Part shown: in pieces, positions 1 to 10,615 of the stretch
Numbering within the stretch: position 1 is the first letter of the stretch
Layout of the letters: each line of letters opens with the position of its first letter
NCBI GenBank assembly: GCA_016748015.1
Contig: JAAOMT010000762.1
Span: forward strand, 248,001-312,000
Length of the DNA stretch: 64,000 nt
Direction of reading: 5' to 3'
DNA from: Geosiphon pyriformis
Taxonomy: Eukaryota; Glomeromycota; Glomeromycetes; Archaeosporales; Geosiphonaceae
The notes under the pieces: model-generated
Told to the model about the DNA's origin: nothing
Database searches by the model: none
What the model saw: the letters and a program-made list of their open reading frames with translations, nothing else
Translations under genes and position numbers: made by a program

Positions 1-812
1 TATCTAAAACTGTTGTCAAGCTGCAATTAACTATGTTGACAATATCATAATACTTTTTGTCATACTGTTGTAATAAACATATAGTATTATATTGAGCAAT
101 TGTTAATTCTTTTTTTGCTCCTATTTTGTTTTAATAAAAACAACGAAAAAATTTTATATGCATATTATATTTCATTTTTATAAAAAAACGAATATGAATA
201 AAATCAATTATGCATATTACAAAAAAACATTATATACATGTGTTTAAAAAATAAAAATGCATAATTAAATAATTAACTAACTTAATTTAGTAATAAACTC
301 ATGCTTTTCTAATTATTTAGGCATGTAAAATATTACTCCAAAGTTTGTTCAAAAACTTTTGGACACTTTCTGTACAACACATAAAATACAAGAATCATAC
401 AGACAGGGATTTTGAGTTTTGTTAATATTTTTTTTATTTTAGTAATATAAAATATAAGATGTATCAAGGAATATGTAACAAATATAGATAGAAAGAAATT
501 GATTCTTATCTATTTGTTTGTCTTTTTATCTTCTATAACTATTCTCTTTTATACATTTTTTTTAGTTTTATAAGACTGTTTTTGATTGTTTTGTTATTGC
601 TAATTATTGTTTGTTATTTCTGTTATTGCTTTATTTTTCTATGTTATTACTAGTTATTTTTATTATTTTGTGCTATATTATATTATCATATTTTATATTG
701 TGTTATTCTGAATTATTATGTATTATTCTGTGTTTATTTGTATTATCTTGTATTATCACATTTTTGATTATGTTTCTTTATAACTTAAATTGGTTTTTCT
801 ACTCAAGTAACA
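1..812 (-). repeat. 3' LTR of the decayed element (partial)
   Basis: In plus-strand view this repeat ends at 812 in the family terminus gtaaca. Its 420-812 part aligns with 3300-3694: a (T/A)-rich stretch, a 'tatctatttgtttg'-like block, a 'ttttataagactgttttTgatt'-like block, then runs of tgttatt. The 75-codon hydrophobic ORF at 611-838 lies wholly in this low-complexity tract and is not a gene. The outer end is cut off by the window. Confidence 0.5.
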
Positions 813-2690
813 ATGGTCTGTTGATAGATTGTGTTTGATTTCCACTGGTGTTTTGTTATCTTTAATTATAGTCAATGACTTAAAGTCTGAGGTGACTATA
901 TATTGGAGCTTAATACTAAAGTATTATTTGTGTTATTGCTTATAGAGACTGATAATAAATTGAGGATGGTTGAAATAAGTACTATTGTTGTGGGTATTAT
1001 AGTAAAAAATATTAGACTCCTATGATTTAAAGATATCTTAGCTGTAATTAATATTGACTTTCTTAGCTTTGATTAACTAATTTTTTTTTGCAATCTTTTG
1101 TAATGTGTTTGGGTTTCTCATAATAATAATAAATACAGAAATCTGATCTCTAAGATTGTTGTTGTTGTTAATAATTGCTAAAGTTATTTCTTTGTTGTGG
1201 CAATTGATACATCTTAGAGTTTTTTGCTAAGAATTTTTTAATTTTCTGAGTTAATTTTTTACTTAATTAGATAAACTTGGCATCAATATCTAATGTTTTG
1301 TTTATGACTAAGTTGATAGCTTGAATATAATTGGCTTTTTGTTCTACTGATTTAAAGTTATAGACAAGTATTATAGTTTCTTATAAGCTATTAGGATAAT
1401 AAAATCTGCTAAATTGAAAAATACTACTCCTTAGTTTTTTAATAAATTGGTTGAGAGTTTGTCCTGATGTATAATAATTTCTTTTAATTGTCTAAATTTG
1501 GTGAAGAATTTGATTAAATTGTTTAAGATAAGTAGTTACTGCTTTGTAATTTTTTTGTTTTATTATATTAAATTAATTTTGTAATCTAATGAGCATATCG
1601 GAGTTACAGAAATATTATAAAAAGATAAATTTAAAAACAGCAAAGTCAACTAGTTTTTTCTTAAGACTTTAGTACCATAAATCTGCAGTTTTTTTCAAAA
1701 AAAAATAATGGCTTGAATTGTTTTGGCTTTGTTCTAATTATTGGCTCTAATTATTTTTTTGGCTTTTGCAATTCAGATATACATGTTTTTTTCTTTACTG
1801 AAGAATTTTTCCAATTTGCTAATATCTTTATAAGCCATAATTTAAGTAATAAGAATTGGTTTAATTGTTAACAAAAAGGATATTAACAAAAATAGATCTG
1901 GTTGCTTTGTTGTATTTATAACTAGTTATTTTTCTTTATTAATATGGCCAATAAGTTGTAGAAAAACTGTTCTGTCTAAAAGTATAGTGGTTAATTTATT
2001 TAGAGATAATATTAATGATTGTATTTAAAAAAAAGTGCTTCTGCTGGATTTACTAACTGCTAAAGTAAAGATATTTAAACAATAATCTGTATTCACTTAG
2101 AGATTTAGTTCAAAAATTTTGGTTATAATTTCAAGAATACAGGATTCCAGAAGTTCTTAGAGTTTTAGATTGTGTTTCTGTAAATTAATTAAATAAGATT
2201 TTGCTTTCAGATGTCTGATAATATAAGAAAGTAGTTGGCAAAAAAAATTTTGATTTCTTGTTAACTGTGGGTTGAATTTTTTTCTGTATAGCTGGTGTAT
2301 TCTTGTTTTCAAATTCAGATTTTTCAAAGTTAGATTTTGGTAGTTGTCTTTTTTTTATTTGAAGGTACTGTTTGTTTGTGTATTTCTAAATTTTTTGATC
2401 AATTATTAAAAAGATTTTAATTATAGTCTAAGTGATAATTAAAGTTAAGTATGTTAGTAGTTTTTCATGAATTTGTTTTCTGAGTTATTTTGTGTCTATA
2501 GTTTGTTTTAATAAGTAGTTAACTTTGACATGTATATAGTAACAAAAATCACTTTCTGTAATAACAGTTTCTAGTAATATTTCTAACTCTTTTCTAAAGT
2601 GTTGAAATAATGCTCTTTTGTATAATAAGTGATTTTTTCTTATAGTTCTAATAGTTGCCACTTTGGTGAATTTCTGGAGTGTTTTATCTT
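813..2690 (-). pseudogene. Gag relic with mutated zinc knuckle
   Basis: No open frame remains. On the minus strand 1131-1090 reads Y-Y-Y-Y-E-K-P-K-H-I-T-K-D-C. This is a CX2CX4HX4C retroviral-type knuckle in which the first two cysteines have become tyrosine (TGT to TAT) while the histidine, last cysteine and spacing are kept. It lies near the 3' end of the internal region, where a gag C-terminus would be if pol is missing. Upstream (to about 2690) the sequence is AT-rich and full of stops, but occupies the place of gag after the PBS. The assignment rests on position and the knuckle only. Confidence 0.45.
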
Positions 2691-2703
2691 TGTAGATTTT
2701 ATA

Positions 2704-2721
2704 ACCTCACAAAAAATACCA
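2704..2721 (-). other. Primer-binding site of decayed element
   Basis: This 18-bp site aligns without gaps to the PBS of the inner Gypsy element at 48352-48369. It keeps acctcaca at one end and acca at the other; the five differences are all G-to-A or C-to-T. As in the intact elements, two A's separate it from the LTR, which starts at 2724 as tattaca instead of tgttaca. Confidence 0.65.
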
Positions 2722-2723
2722 AA

Positions 2724-3694
2724 TATTACAAATAAACTTGGTAGAATATTGTTATAACATTTGGTGCTCTAAATTTGAATAAGAAAAGCATAAAAGTCTC
2801 TATTTTGAATACTTAAAATGAAGTATTGATATCAACCTCTTAAGATTTTTTACTAGTTTTATCTATAAAGTTTTTTGATTATAAGACACAAAAAAGTATT
2901 TGGTTGTTTGCAGCTTATATATGTAAACTATTTTTTTTAAGCTAGTCAAATATAGTTGTTAAGGTTGAACAGTGTTTTTTTGTCCTTTTAGTAAGCTAAC
3001 AAGATAATATTAATATTTAATTCTAAGAAAAACTTTTTTTTGTTACCAGGTTATTATGAAGTTTATTCCCAGACAGTCAATTTTTCAATATTGCTATTTT
3101 ACAAAAAAACAAAGAAAAGAAAGAAAATAAAATAAAAAATAAATATAAAATAAAAAAAATAATATTATTAATTACTGTAATTAAGAGTAATTGGTTTAAG
3201 TTGTTATTGTTTAAGGCAATTTTATGTTAAAAACATCTGGCCAGAAATGAAGATAAGAGAATAATTAATTCAGATTAAACACAAAAGTCATAGATTATGT
3301 ATAAATAAGTTTAGATTTTGAATATTTTTTTTATTTGAGTAATATAAGTATATAGATAAGGTAAAATTAATAAATATGAGTAAAAGAAATATATTTTTTA
3401 TCTATTTCTGTTTGGTTTTTTTTATTGTTAAAACTATTTATTTTTATATATATTTTTAGTTTTATAAGATTATTTTTGATTACTTGTTATTATTAGCTAT
3501 TGTTTGCTATTTTTGTTGTTGCTTTATTTTTTTATATTTAGTTATTTTATATTACTGTGTATTATCTTATATTATCTTGAATTATAATGTGTTATTTTGT
3601 GTTATTTTATATTATTATATTTTTCTAAGTTACCACATTTTTTATTTACATTTTTTTTAATATTTTTCAGATTGGTTTTTTTATTTGGATAACA
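2724..3694 (-). repeat. 5' LTR of the decayed element
   Basis: It begins at the PBS and ends 'ggataaca' at 3694, matching the terminus of the left repeat. A 'ttaccagg..at...tgaagt' block near 3045 and an A-rich track at 3100-3170 resemble the same parts of the younger LTRs at 33 and 39 kb, so it belongs to a related LTR family. Confidence 0.5.
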
Positions 3695-5139
3695 GTATTG
3701 TTTTAAATATTAAAAAACAAGCCATTTGATAATAAACTGTAAAATTTTTCTGTTTTCTTTTTCCAAGACTTTTAAAATATTCAAACTATATTTTGTAAGT
3801 AATGTTTTTTATGTTAAGATTTTTGCTCTTTTAGATTTTTCTGGATTTTTTCTTTTGTTGGCTTTTGTTTTTTTTTTGTGGTTGTTAATAATCTTTTAAT
3901 TTTTTCTTGGCTGGCATCTCTTGAATCTGACTTGGTTAAGTTATTAGCTTTGATTAGATTAATTATTAAGCTTGTTAATACATTGGTTATTGTATTTAAA
4001 CAGTTTGTCAAAGATGATTTTGCATTAAGTAGTGTTCTCAGTTTTAAAATCAATAAGATTTTAGTATATATGAATATTTTTAACAAAATTGTAAGTAAAT
4101 TAAAATAAAATATAAATACAATTATACAAACATTGACATATTTGGTCTTTATATAAGTTTGTTTATTATTAATAATAATATGTTTTCTAATTTATTGTTA
4201 TTTTAAGAACATAAACCAGCTAATGTTAAGTCTAATGCTTTTAAGATAACTTGTTAATTGGTAAAATTGGTTTTTAATAGTGCTATTTTATTTGAAATTA
4301 TTCAAAAAATGTTTTCTTTGAATAAGTTTTTTTTTAAAATATTAACATATTGTGTTTTTAATTGGTTCAAGTAATTAGTGCTACAAGAGTGTTTTTTTAG
4401 TATATTTTAATTGTTGATTTCCTGTTTTAATTGCAATTAGTCTCTCGTGAGTTCTTTAATTTTATGTATTAGATATTAATGATAATGTACTGAAGGTTTT
4501 CTTTTGATGTTGTGATGTAAGTTTTCTCTTTAATTCTAGTTGTCTTTGTATATTATGTACTCTTTCTCAGAGGCTAATCTAAAATCTACTCACTGTCTGG
4601 GGTTTTCTCTGAAGCTATTTTTGCAATTATCTAATGTGTTTCTCTAATCTAGAAACATAGAATATTAATGGTTTTTTCACAATTTCTCTAAGTATATAAT
4701 AAAGCTTTTTTAATTTAATTAGTAACCATGTGAATAATTTTGATCAGGGATTATTCTTCCAAAGAGTTCAGAGATGGAATAATAATTTCATTTGCTAGAG
4801 AAAATATGTGAATTCTATTGTTAATTTCGTAATTGTGATGTTCATTCAATTTATTATTTTTATTAATTCTTTTTGAATAAGATTTTATTAAAGCTGTTCT
4901 ATTTTTTATCATTAAAAACTATTGTATATATATAATTATTGTTTTACAAAATAATGTCTTGTAATACTTTATTTCTGTTATTTCTAAATAGTGTTTGCTG
5001 CTTTTGCATGATAGTGCTTGCTACTATTATAAAATAGTGCTTGCTATTATTTGTAAATTATTTCTTTTTATAAATTGTTGTTGTGCTATTTTATGATTGG
5101 CTAATTTATATTATTTATAATTCTTATTAAATTTTTGAA
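3695..5139. other. AT-rich spacer without a recognisable gene
   Basis: The stretch is mostly A/T with long homopolymer runs. A 90-codon minus-strand frame at 4086-3814 is lysine-rich and matches nothing I recognise; an overlapping frame on the other strand is equally long, so neither is called. The only structure seen is a short tandem triplet at 4988-5045. Confidence 0.5.
4988..5045. repeat. Three 12-bp repeats at 23-bp period
   Basis: The motif atagtg(t/c)ttgct occurs at 4988, 5011 and 5034, each start exactly 23 bp after the last, with AT-rich spacers. It lies about 100 bp upstream of the LINE tail. Confidence 0.7.
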
Positions 5140-5262
5140 CTGTAACACTGGTTACATGTAGAAAAAACATGAATTGTATTTAGTTAGAATTCTTAGTTTT
5201 GGTTTTGTATACTAAATAGTAATTGGGCTGTACTTGTTAAATTTTAATAATAAAAAAATTTA
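5140..5262 (+). mobile_element. LINE 3'-UTR fragment (5'-truncated copy)
   Basis: The block 'ctggttacatgtagaaaaaacatgaa...' through 'agtaattgggctgtacttgttaaa' and a terminal A-rich tail aligns with the 3' end of L2 (about 24390-24510). It also aligns, reverse-complemented, with the 3' ends of L1, L3 and L4. Only the UTR and tail remain, as expected for an extreme 5' truncation during target-primed reverse transcription. Confidence 0.65.
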
Positions 5263-6900
5263 TATTTATATATTTGAATTTAAAAAAAAACATTTTTAAA
5301 AATTTTAAATTAAAATAAATTTTATTAAATAAATGATTTTTAATGAGCAATATTTTATTTAAAACAATTTAAAATATTCTTAAATTCATTGATTAAAAGA
5401 ATTTTTAATTATAAGAAATGTGGTTAAAATTTGAATTAATTAAGTTTATTTTTTGAAAATATGTTTGTTTATTATAAATAGTCTTTAAAATTACATGTTA
5501 TTTAAAATTTTTTTGTTATAATATTTTTAAATTGTTTTTAATACAATATTTATACTTAATATTTGTAAAACTAATATTTTTTTTTGGATTTAAGTTATTA
5601 AGTAATAAAATATTTAATAATATTATTAAATAGCTTATAATTATATTTAGTATTATAAATTATTAAATATTAATATTTATCAGTTTTAAGTAATTATCTA
5701 TATATAATAAAAAACAATTTATTAATTAAGTTGCTGTTTTTTGTTGTTAATTTTCTAATACAAGTTTTTTAAAAGCATTATATTTATTTTTTTAATTATA
5801 TTTAAAAGTAATATAAATATTATTAATAGCAAAATATTATTTTGTAATTATATATTTTTAAAAATATATAAAAATATTAAAACTTTATATTTTTATTTTA
5901 TAAAAGCTGTATAATGTTTTTGAAAATAGTAATATTATAATATTATAAAAAGATATAATTACTTGTAAAATCAAAAAAAACTTATTAAGTTTATTTTAGA
6001 GCTTTTTGATTATAAATTTATTAATATGTTCTTTAAATATAATTAAATATAAAACTATACATAAATAATATTACACATTAGAAGTAAATTAATTTAGCAA
6101 AAAAAGTAAGTTGATTTAATAATTCTTTATATATATTTTGTTTACTATTATTTTAAAACAATTACTACTTTTTTTATATTAATTTATATTTAAAATAAAT
6201 ATTATTAAATTTTTTTAAACATAAAACTTAATAAAAATTCTGTTTACTTAAAACAAATTTATTTAATTAATTTTTTTAAAAAATATTAATAATAATATTA
6301 TCTCAAAATTAAATTAAAAAAACAAATATTTTTGATAAATTTTTAAATATTAAACTTTATATAATTGAAGTTTTTTTAACTTAATTTTATTGTAATCTTT
6401 GTTCAGATTTTTGATTTTTAATACTATTACAAATTTTGTAAAAAGTTTATTAAAAAACTATATTTAAAAAAATCTTGAAAATATTTGTTTTAATTTTATT
6501 AAATTATAAAAAAACTGTTATAAAATTAAATTTTACAAGTAAACAGAATTCAAATCTCATTAAAAGAATAAAAAATATAAATATTTCTAATTGAATTGCA
6601 TTAAAAAAAGTTTATTTGGATAAAATAACAAATAAAATCAAAAAATTCAAAGTTTTTATAAACATTAAATGGTTTAAAACCACATTTTATTAAAAGTTTA
6701 CAAGATTTCAAAATGTTATACAAAATTAAAAAAGTGGTCAAAACAAAAAGTTTAAGTTTTGAAAAAAAATAAGAAAGATTAAATAAAATTAAAAAATAAG
6801 AAATGGTAATAAAGCTAAAGAACTTAAATCAGGAATAAAACTTTGGTAAAAGCAATTTTGTTTCAGAATAAAGTTATTTTACTTAAAGTGCTTTGGGCGA
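5263..6900. other. AT desert downstream of the host genes
   Basis: This is nearly pure A/T with homopolymers and short dispersed repeats. No frame, RNA gene or transposon end was recognised. The composition changes abruptly at about 6880-6900, where G and C rise toward the IBA57 gene. Confidence 0.6.
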
Positions 6901-6920
6901 CAAATTTTGGTGGAAGAAAA

Positions 6921-6962
6921 GTTTATAAGCCGGCTAAGGCTTAAATTTTCAGGTGGTGGTTC
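6921..6962 (-). repeat. Duplicated piece of the IBA57 last exon
   Basis: These 42 bp match 7371-7412 inside the last coding exon of IBA57 at 39 of 42 positions, in the same orientation, 450 bp away and about 145 bp past the stop codon. In the gene this block encodes the proline-rich junction around D-E-P-P-P-E-K-L-S-L. In the copy the same frame reads D-E-P-P-P-E-N-L-S-L before diverging. It looks like a local exon-fragment duplication now in the 3' untranslated or intergenic region. Confidence 0.8.
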
Positions 6963-7106
6963 ATCTCTACATTAAATTTCTGAAAATCCAGAGGTCAAAC
7001 GAGTGAAAGAGGATGATTTTTCAATTTTCGAGAATATTGTAGGTTAATTTTGGATCTTTGGGTAGACGAGGTTCATTAAAAGGCTAAGCTTTAATACGTT
7101 TTTGGC

Positions 7107-8576
7107 TCATCCTTTATTGTGAAAAGTTTTTTCTGTAGATTGATGAACCATGATTTCTTCAAATGTGCCTTTGGGCCACCAAATTGGGATAAAAGGCTTC
7201 ATATTGTAATATCCACCATGTCCATCAGAGACAATTAGGGTATCCTTATTAACAAATTCTAATTTTATCATGGCTAAACCAATATTGTGACGAAAGGAAC
7301 AAATGAACCCACGCTTATGCCTAAGACTCCCATCTTGAAGAATATCGGTGAATGGAGGTGGAGGAGGAAGGTTTATAAGCCGGTTAAGGCTTAATTTTTC
7401 TGGTGGTGGTTCGTCGGATCGATAAAATTGAACGGGTAAGATGCGCCTTCTTGTAACACCGGTATGATAAGTACGAAATGTAAGTTCTTGACCTATGTAA
7501 CAACCTTTTCGAAAGTCGACTATTGTGATAAAATGTTAAATTAATTATCGGTTTTGTGATAGGAGAATAAAATTTTTAATCCCACTTACTTCCACCCATG
7601 TAATCAAGGTTTGCCTGTAAGGAAATAACGTTTCCTGGTGGGAAATCTTCTACTCCTTCAGGTATACCATGTAGTATCCTTCTAATTGTATATTCATCTG
7701 AAGGTAGTTCGGTAAAACTGTCAGGGAGGATTGCTTTATAATGTTTAAGGAAATTAGTTATTGATAACAAAGAAGTAGTTTCAATATAAAAATTAAAATC
7801 TTTTTACGTTTAGAATTCGCGGGAAGAATCTTTCTAATTCCCATTTCTTTATACCGATGATCAATAATGGCAAAATCTAACAAGTCCGGAATCTTTTTTA
7901 ATAAATCCTTCCCCCATATATTCCAGATTCCATAGTCTTGAGAGATATTTTTGATTTCGACTTTTGATCTAAGCATATATCTCGTAAAATGCTTTCTCAG
8001 TGATTTTACGATGCGTGAGTCACATTCTACTAAATATGTTGGAGGAAAATCTTGGATTTGTTTTAAATATATGAAGGCGTCAAAGAGGATGCGTCCCTAT
8101 AAATAGAAGATTTTAATTAAGCGATAAATTTCAACTTCGAAAATTCTCATAAAGGAACTTACCGCTGGATCGAGAAAAGCAGTGTAAAACCCTTGCATGG
8201 AAGTGGAATTCAACGACAAAATGTTATTTGTAACAAGTCCTTGCAAAAATTTCGGCGTTTCTTCACCTGAGAGTTCCAGAAGGGCTCTATTGGGTACCTG
8301 GGCATAATGATCGCCTTGGTGGAGAGAATCTTCCTCTTCGTTTGATTTCTGTACTTTGTTGGGAAGTACCTCTCCCTGTAAGCCCTGACTTGAGGTCAAG
8401 ATTGTACGAAAGGTATTAAACAAACGCGTTTGTTTTGAAAAGACTCTCAGTACCGCTTGATGATTGTCTCTGCCTATTGTAAGTTTGAGAAGTAAGATAT
8501 ATTTTATAAAAAGAAGTCCTCAAGAGCGGGTGCACTTACACAAAATTGGGCTCAAAAGTAGACTCAACTTGTACAT
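7107..8576 (-). CDS. IBA57: IBA57-type iron-sulfur cluster assembly factor
   Basis: Likely mitochondrial folate-binding GcvT-like protein which, with ISCA proteins, helps make 4Fe-4S clusters for enzymes such as lipoyl synthase and aconitase (family knowledge). My model has five exons: 8576-8540, 8473-8163, 8096-7808, 7733-7590 and 7519-7107. All introns are GT-AG (66, 66, 74 and 70 bp), the phases are consistent, and the product is 397 aa. Seen: F-L-Q-G-L-V-T-N near residues 88-95; L-D-P-A/G-R-I-L-F-D across intron 2; R-I-L-H-G-I-P-E-G at 231-239; the diagnostic K-G-C-Y-I-G-Q-E at 265-272 with C267. The N-terminus is hydrophobic then basic, fitting a presequence. Exon 1 (12 codons) gives the only in-frame ATG, so the exact start is less sure than the rest. 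The stop is TGA at 7107-7109. The gene is tandem with the FAS1 gene, 104 bp apart. Confidence 0.9.
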
Positions 8577-8680
8577 AATGGCAAGATCTTAGTCATAATT
8601 GTGGTAGTAATCATTCTTCATATTTAATAAGTGAAACAAATGTAACTATATTATCAAAAACCTTATTGGAAAGTTCAGGA

Positions 8681-9395
8681 TCAATAATGCTTTACTAAAA
8701 TGCCATCAACCTTGTAAATTATACCGTTAGTGGTCTCTATTTGCTCCCCTACGTTCACCTCATTATTTAATATATATTTATTCCCCACTTTCTTGATTTG
8801 AATTTTAGTTGAATTTGAAAGAGTGACCAACTCCTCACCATCTTTCAATAGAGTTAAAGATTTGGGGACTATGTGCCCCAAAACAAATTGATGAAGCTTC
8901 TCCTCTGGTTCATCTGATATTTTATCTTCAATAAAAGAATCCAACCTTACCGAAAAATTTCGCAACACAGAGTTAGTCGGGGCGAATAGGGTAAGCCTTT
9001 GCTCTGGATCGTCAAGTTTCTCTAGCTTTGAGTTGATAAAAAGATCAAGTTATTCAAGAACTATTGGATTGACGCTATTTTTCCTTTAAAAGAAAATTTT
9101 TGATATTTACAATATCAGGAAAAGTGCGGAGAGAATCCGTAAAAATTGTAAGGTCTTTTTCTATGGGTAATATATCCTCAAGTGTTTGTGGTCCCATGTC
9201 ATTCAAATAAGAATAGTCGGTTTTCTCATAAGGATGTACGTTTAGTACAGAGAGGTCTAAAGGCGCTTTTTTCTTACTAGAAGACATCGAGCTGCGAAAC
9301 GTCTGAAAATTAACACGTTCGCTAACACAACTTTTCAACAGAAAAAAGAAAAGAAAAAAGCTACAAAGAAAAAATGCACTATAGCGAGAGAACAT
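8681..9395 (-). CDS. FAS1 (fasciclin) domain protein, secretory
   Basis: Two exons, 9395-9111 and 9025-8681, joined by an 85-bp GT-AG intron in phase 0, give 209 aa. Residues 7-20 are a strongly hydrophobic stretch (signal peptide or anchor), followed by a Ser/Lys-rich linker. One FAS1 domain follows: T-L-E-D-I-L-P and L-T-I-F-T-D-S-L before the intron, then R-L-T-L-F-A-P-T-N-S right after it, H-I-V-P-K-S-L in the middle, and N-G-I-I-Y-K-V-D-G-I-L-V at 195-206. The intron falls inside the domain and joining restores the canonical spacing. FAS1 proteins are usually surface or cell-wall adhesion proteins; the specific role here is unknown. The ATG at 9395 is chosen because the frame further upstream has no other ATG. 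The gene lies just upstream of IBA57 on the same strand. Confidence 0.88.
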
Positions 9396-9441
9396 CTTGA
9401 ATAAAGTTAACAATATGTTTGATTAACATGCAGAAATGACG

Positions 9442-9470
9442 ATTGGTTTGAAAACCTATATTTTTTATAT
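9442..9470 (-). promoter_or_regulatory. Possible promoter of the FAS1 gene
   Basis: Reading the minus strand toward the ATG at 9395, a TATAAAAAA run lies at about 9470-9461 and a CCAAT pentamer at 9446-9442. The order (CCAAT downstream of TATA) is not the textbook one, so one of the two may be chance in AT-rich DNA. Confidence 0.25.
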
Positions 9471-9479
9471 GTCATTTCT

Positions 9480-10477
9480 CTAATTATATGTCACCTTTAT
9501 TTGTCACATTAGAATAATTTTAAATATCATAAACCAAAATTTTTTACATTGTCATATACAGTATGTTACGAAAATCTTTGCATTCAATCATTTGTTGATT
9601 AATGATAAATTTAATAAAGAATACATTAAGTTAACTATAACATTCGGAAAATACATTTTTAAATTTTTTGCTTTAATAAAGTATTACTATTCATTTTATG
9701 TATAGAAAATACATAATTAGTTATCTAAGCTTATATTAATAAATATTACCTATTTTTTAAACCAAAAAAATTCAATGTTTTTATTTTATTTAGTAATTTT
9801 TTAATATTTATTTATTATAAATGTGTTTATATATCTTATTATTTTGTACGCTCCAATTTTAATACAGTATATTAAAATTTATTATAATTAATTAACTGTT
9901 TATATTATTATAAGTTAAGTAACAAGTTAATAAATAGCAAAAAGAAAGAATATTAAAAATAATAAATAATTAAAAAAGAAATTTAATCAAAAGAACAAAT
10001 TAATCATAAAATCACAATTGTTTAATCTTTTCTAAAAAATTTAAAGATAAAAAAATAGTCTATAATTGTCAACAAAATAATACCACTGTTATTATTTTAT
10101 GTTTTACTTGGCAATTCTTAAAATTAATAACAGATATCATTGTGTTTTTCAATTATTTTTTTAATTTATAAAAAGTATAGTTTTTATTTATAATATTATT
10201 TTGTTTAAAAAGATTAAACTTTAATAAAATTAGATTATTTAAAAAAATATTCTATTTAAAAAATGGTATTTAACTTAAAACTAATTAGCTTGATAAAATT
10301 TTTTGTTAATAAAGTATATAAAATTTAAGGTAAAATAAGTTTTATATTCAAAAAACCAAATTTTTGTATATGAGTTTTGGCTTTTTTAACAATAATTAAA
10401 ACTTTAAAAACATTAACTATATAATATTTAAAATTTTTACTTGTATTTTTAAAGTTGTTTTCTTTAAAAGTTTTATG
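9480..10477. other. AT-rich spacer with a possible LTR fragment
   Basis: No gene was found. About 100 bp at 10043-10135 ('tctataattgtcaacaaa' through 'aataacagatat') can be aligned with 32385-32475 inside the LTR of the element at 29.6-32.8 kb, in the same orientation, with many substitutions and a few gaps. This may be a solo LTR scrap. The rest is A/T with homopolymers. Confidence 0.35.
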
Positions 10478-10615
10478 TTTTTTTTTTTATTTATTTATTT
10501 AATGAGTGAAGTCCAAACGCAACCTAGTACTATATATCATACAAATAATCTAAATTAGGAGCGAATCATGTGTTTTCTACATGTGACCAGCCATTCAGAC
10601 CAATCAAAACAACAT
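10478..10615 (-). other. L1 3'-UTR and poly-A tail
   Basis: After the ORF2 stop the minus strand carries the family tail block (GGTCACATGT, a short A-rich loop, ACACATGATTC, then a block related to GATATATAGTACTAGG) and ends in an A-run at 10492-10480. All other copies share it. The two CATGT/ACATG arms could pair into an imperfect hairpin. Confidence 0.65.

Larger units (their letters stand above)
1..3694 (-). mobile_element. Degraded gag-only LTR retrotransposon
   Basis: Two long diverged direct repeats (1-812 and 2724-3694) flank an internal region of only 1.9 kb. A primer-binding site abuts the right repeat and a zinc-knuckle relic lies in the internal region, both in minus orientation. 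The LTR ends match each other ('ggtttttctactcaagtaaca' type end at 812, a diverged copy ending at 3694), and the PBS is a mutated version of the PBS of the Gypsy elements at 48 and 52 kb. No protease, RT or integrase relic was seen, so this is an internally deleted or non-autonomous relative. The left LTR runs off the window start. Confidence 0.6.

Noticed and set aside
611-838. Hydrophobic 75-codon plus-strand frame
   Set aside because: It is a tgttatt/ttattatt low-complexity tract inside an LTR, repeated at 3480-3650; the hydrophobicity only reflects T-rich codons.
3814-4108. Lysine-rich 90-codon frame and its antisense partner
   Set aside because: Overlapping frames on both strands, no homology recognised, no splice or promoter context; too weak to call a gene.
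1-6900. Organellar origin because of the extreme AT content
   Set aside because: No rRNA, tRNA or respiratory genes; LTR and LINE sequences and spliceosomal introns point to nuclear DNA.
7758-8423. Separate small genes at 8423-8097, 7976-7758 and 7770-7576
   Set aside because: They are exons of one gene; joining them at GT-AG sites yields a continuous IBA57 protein, and the apparent starts are internal codons.
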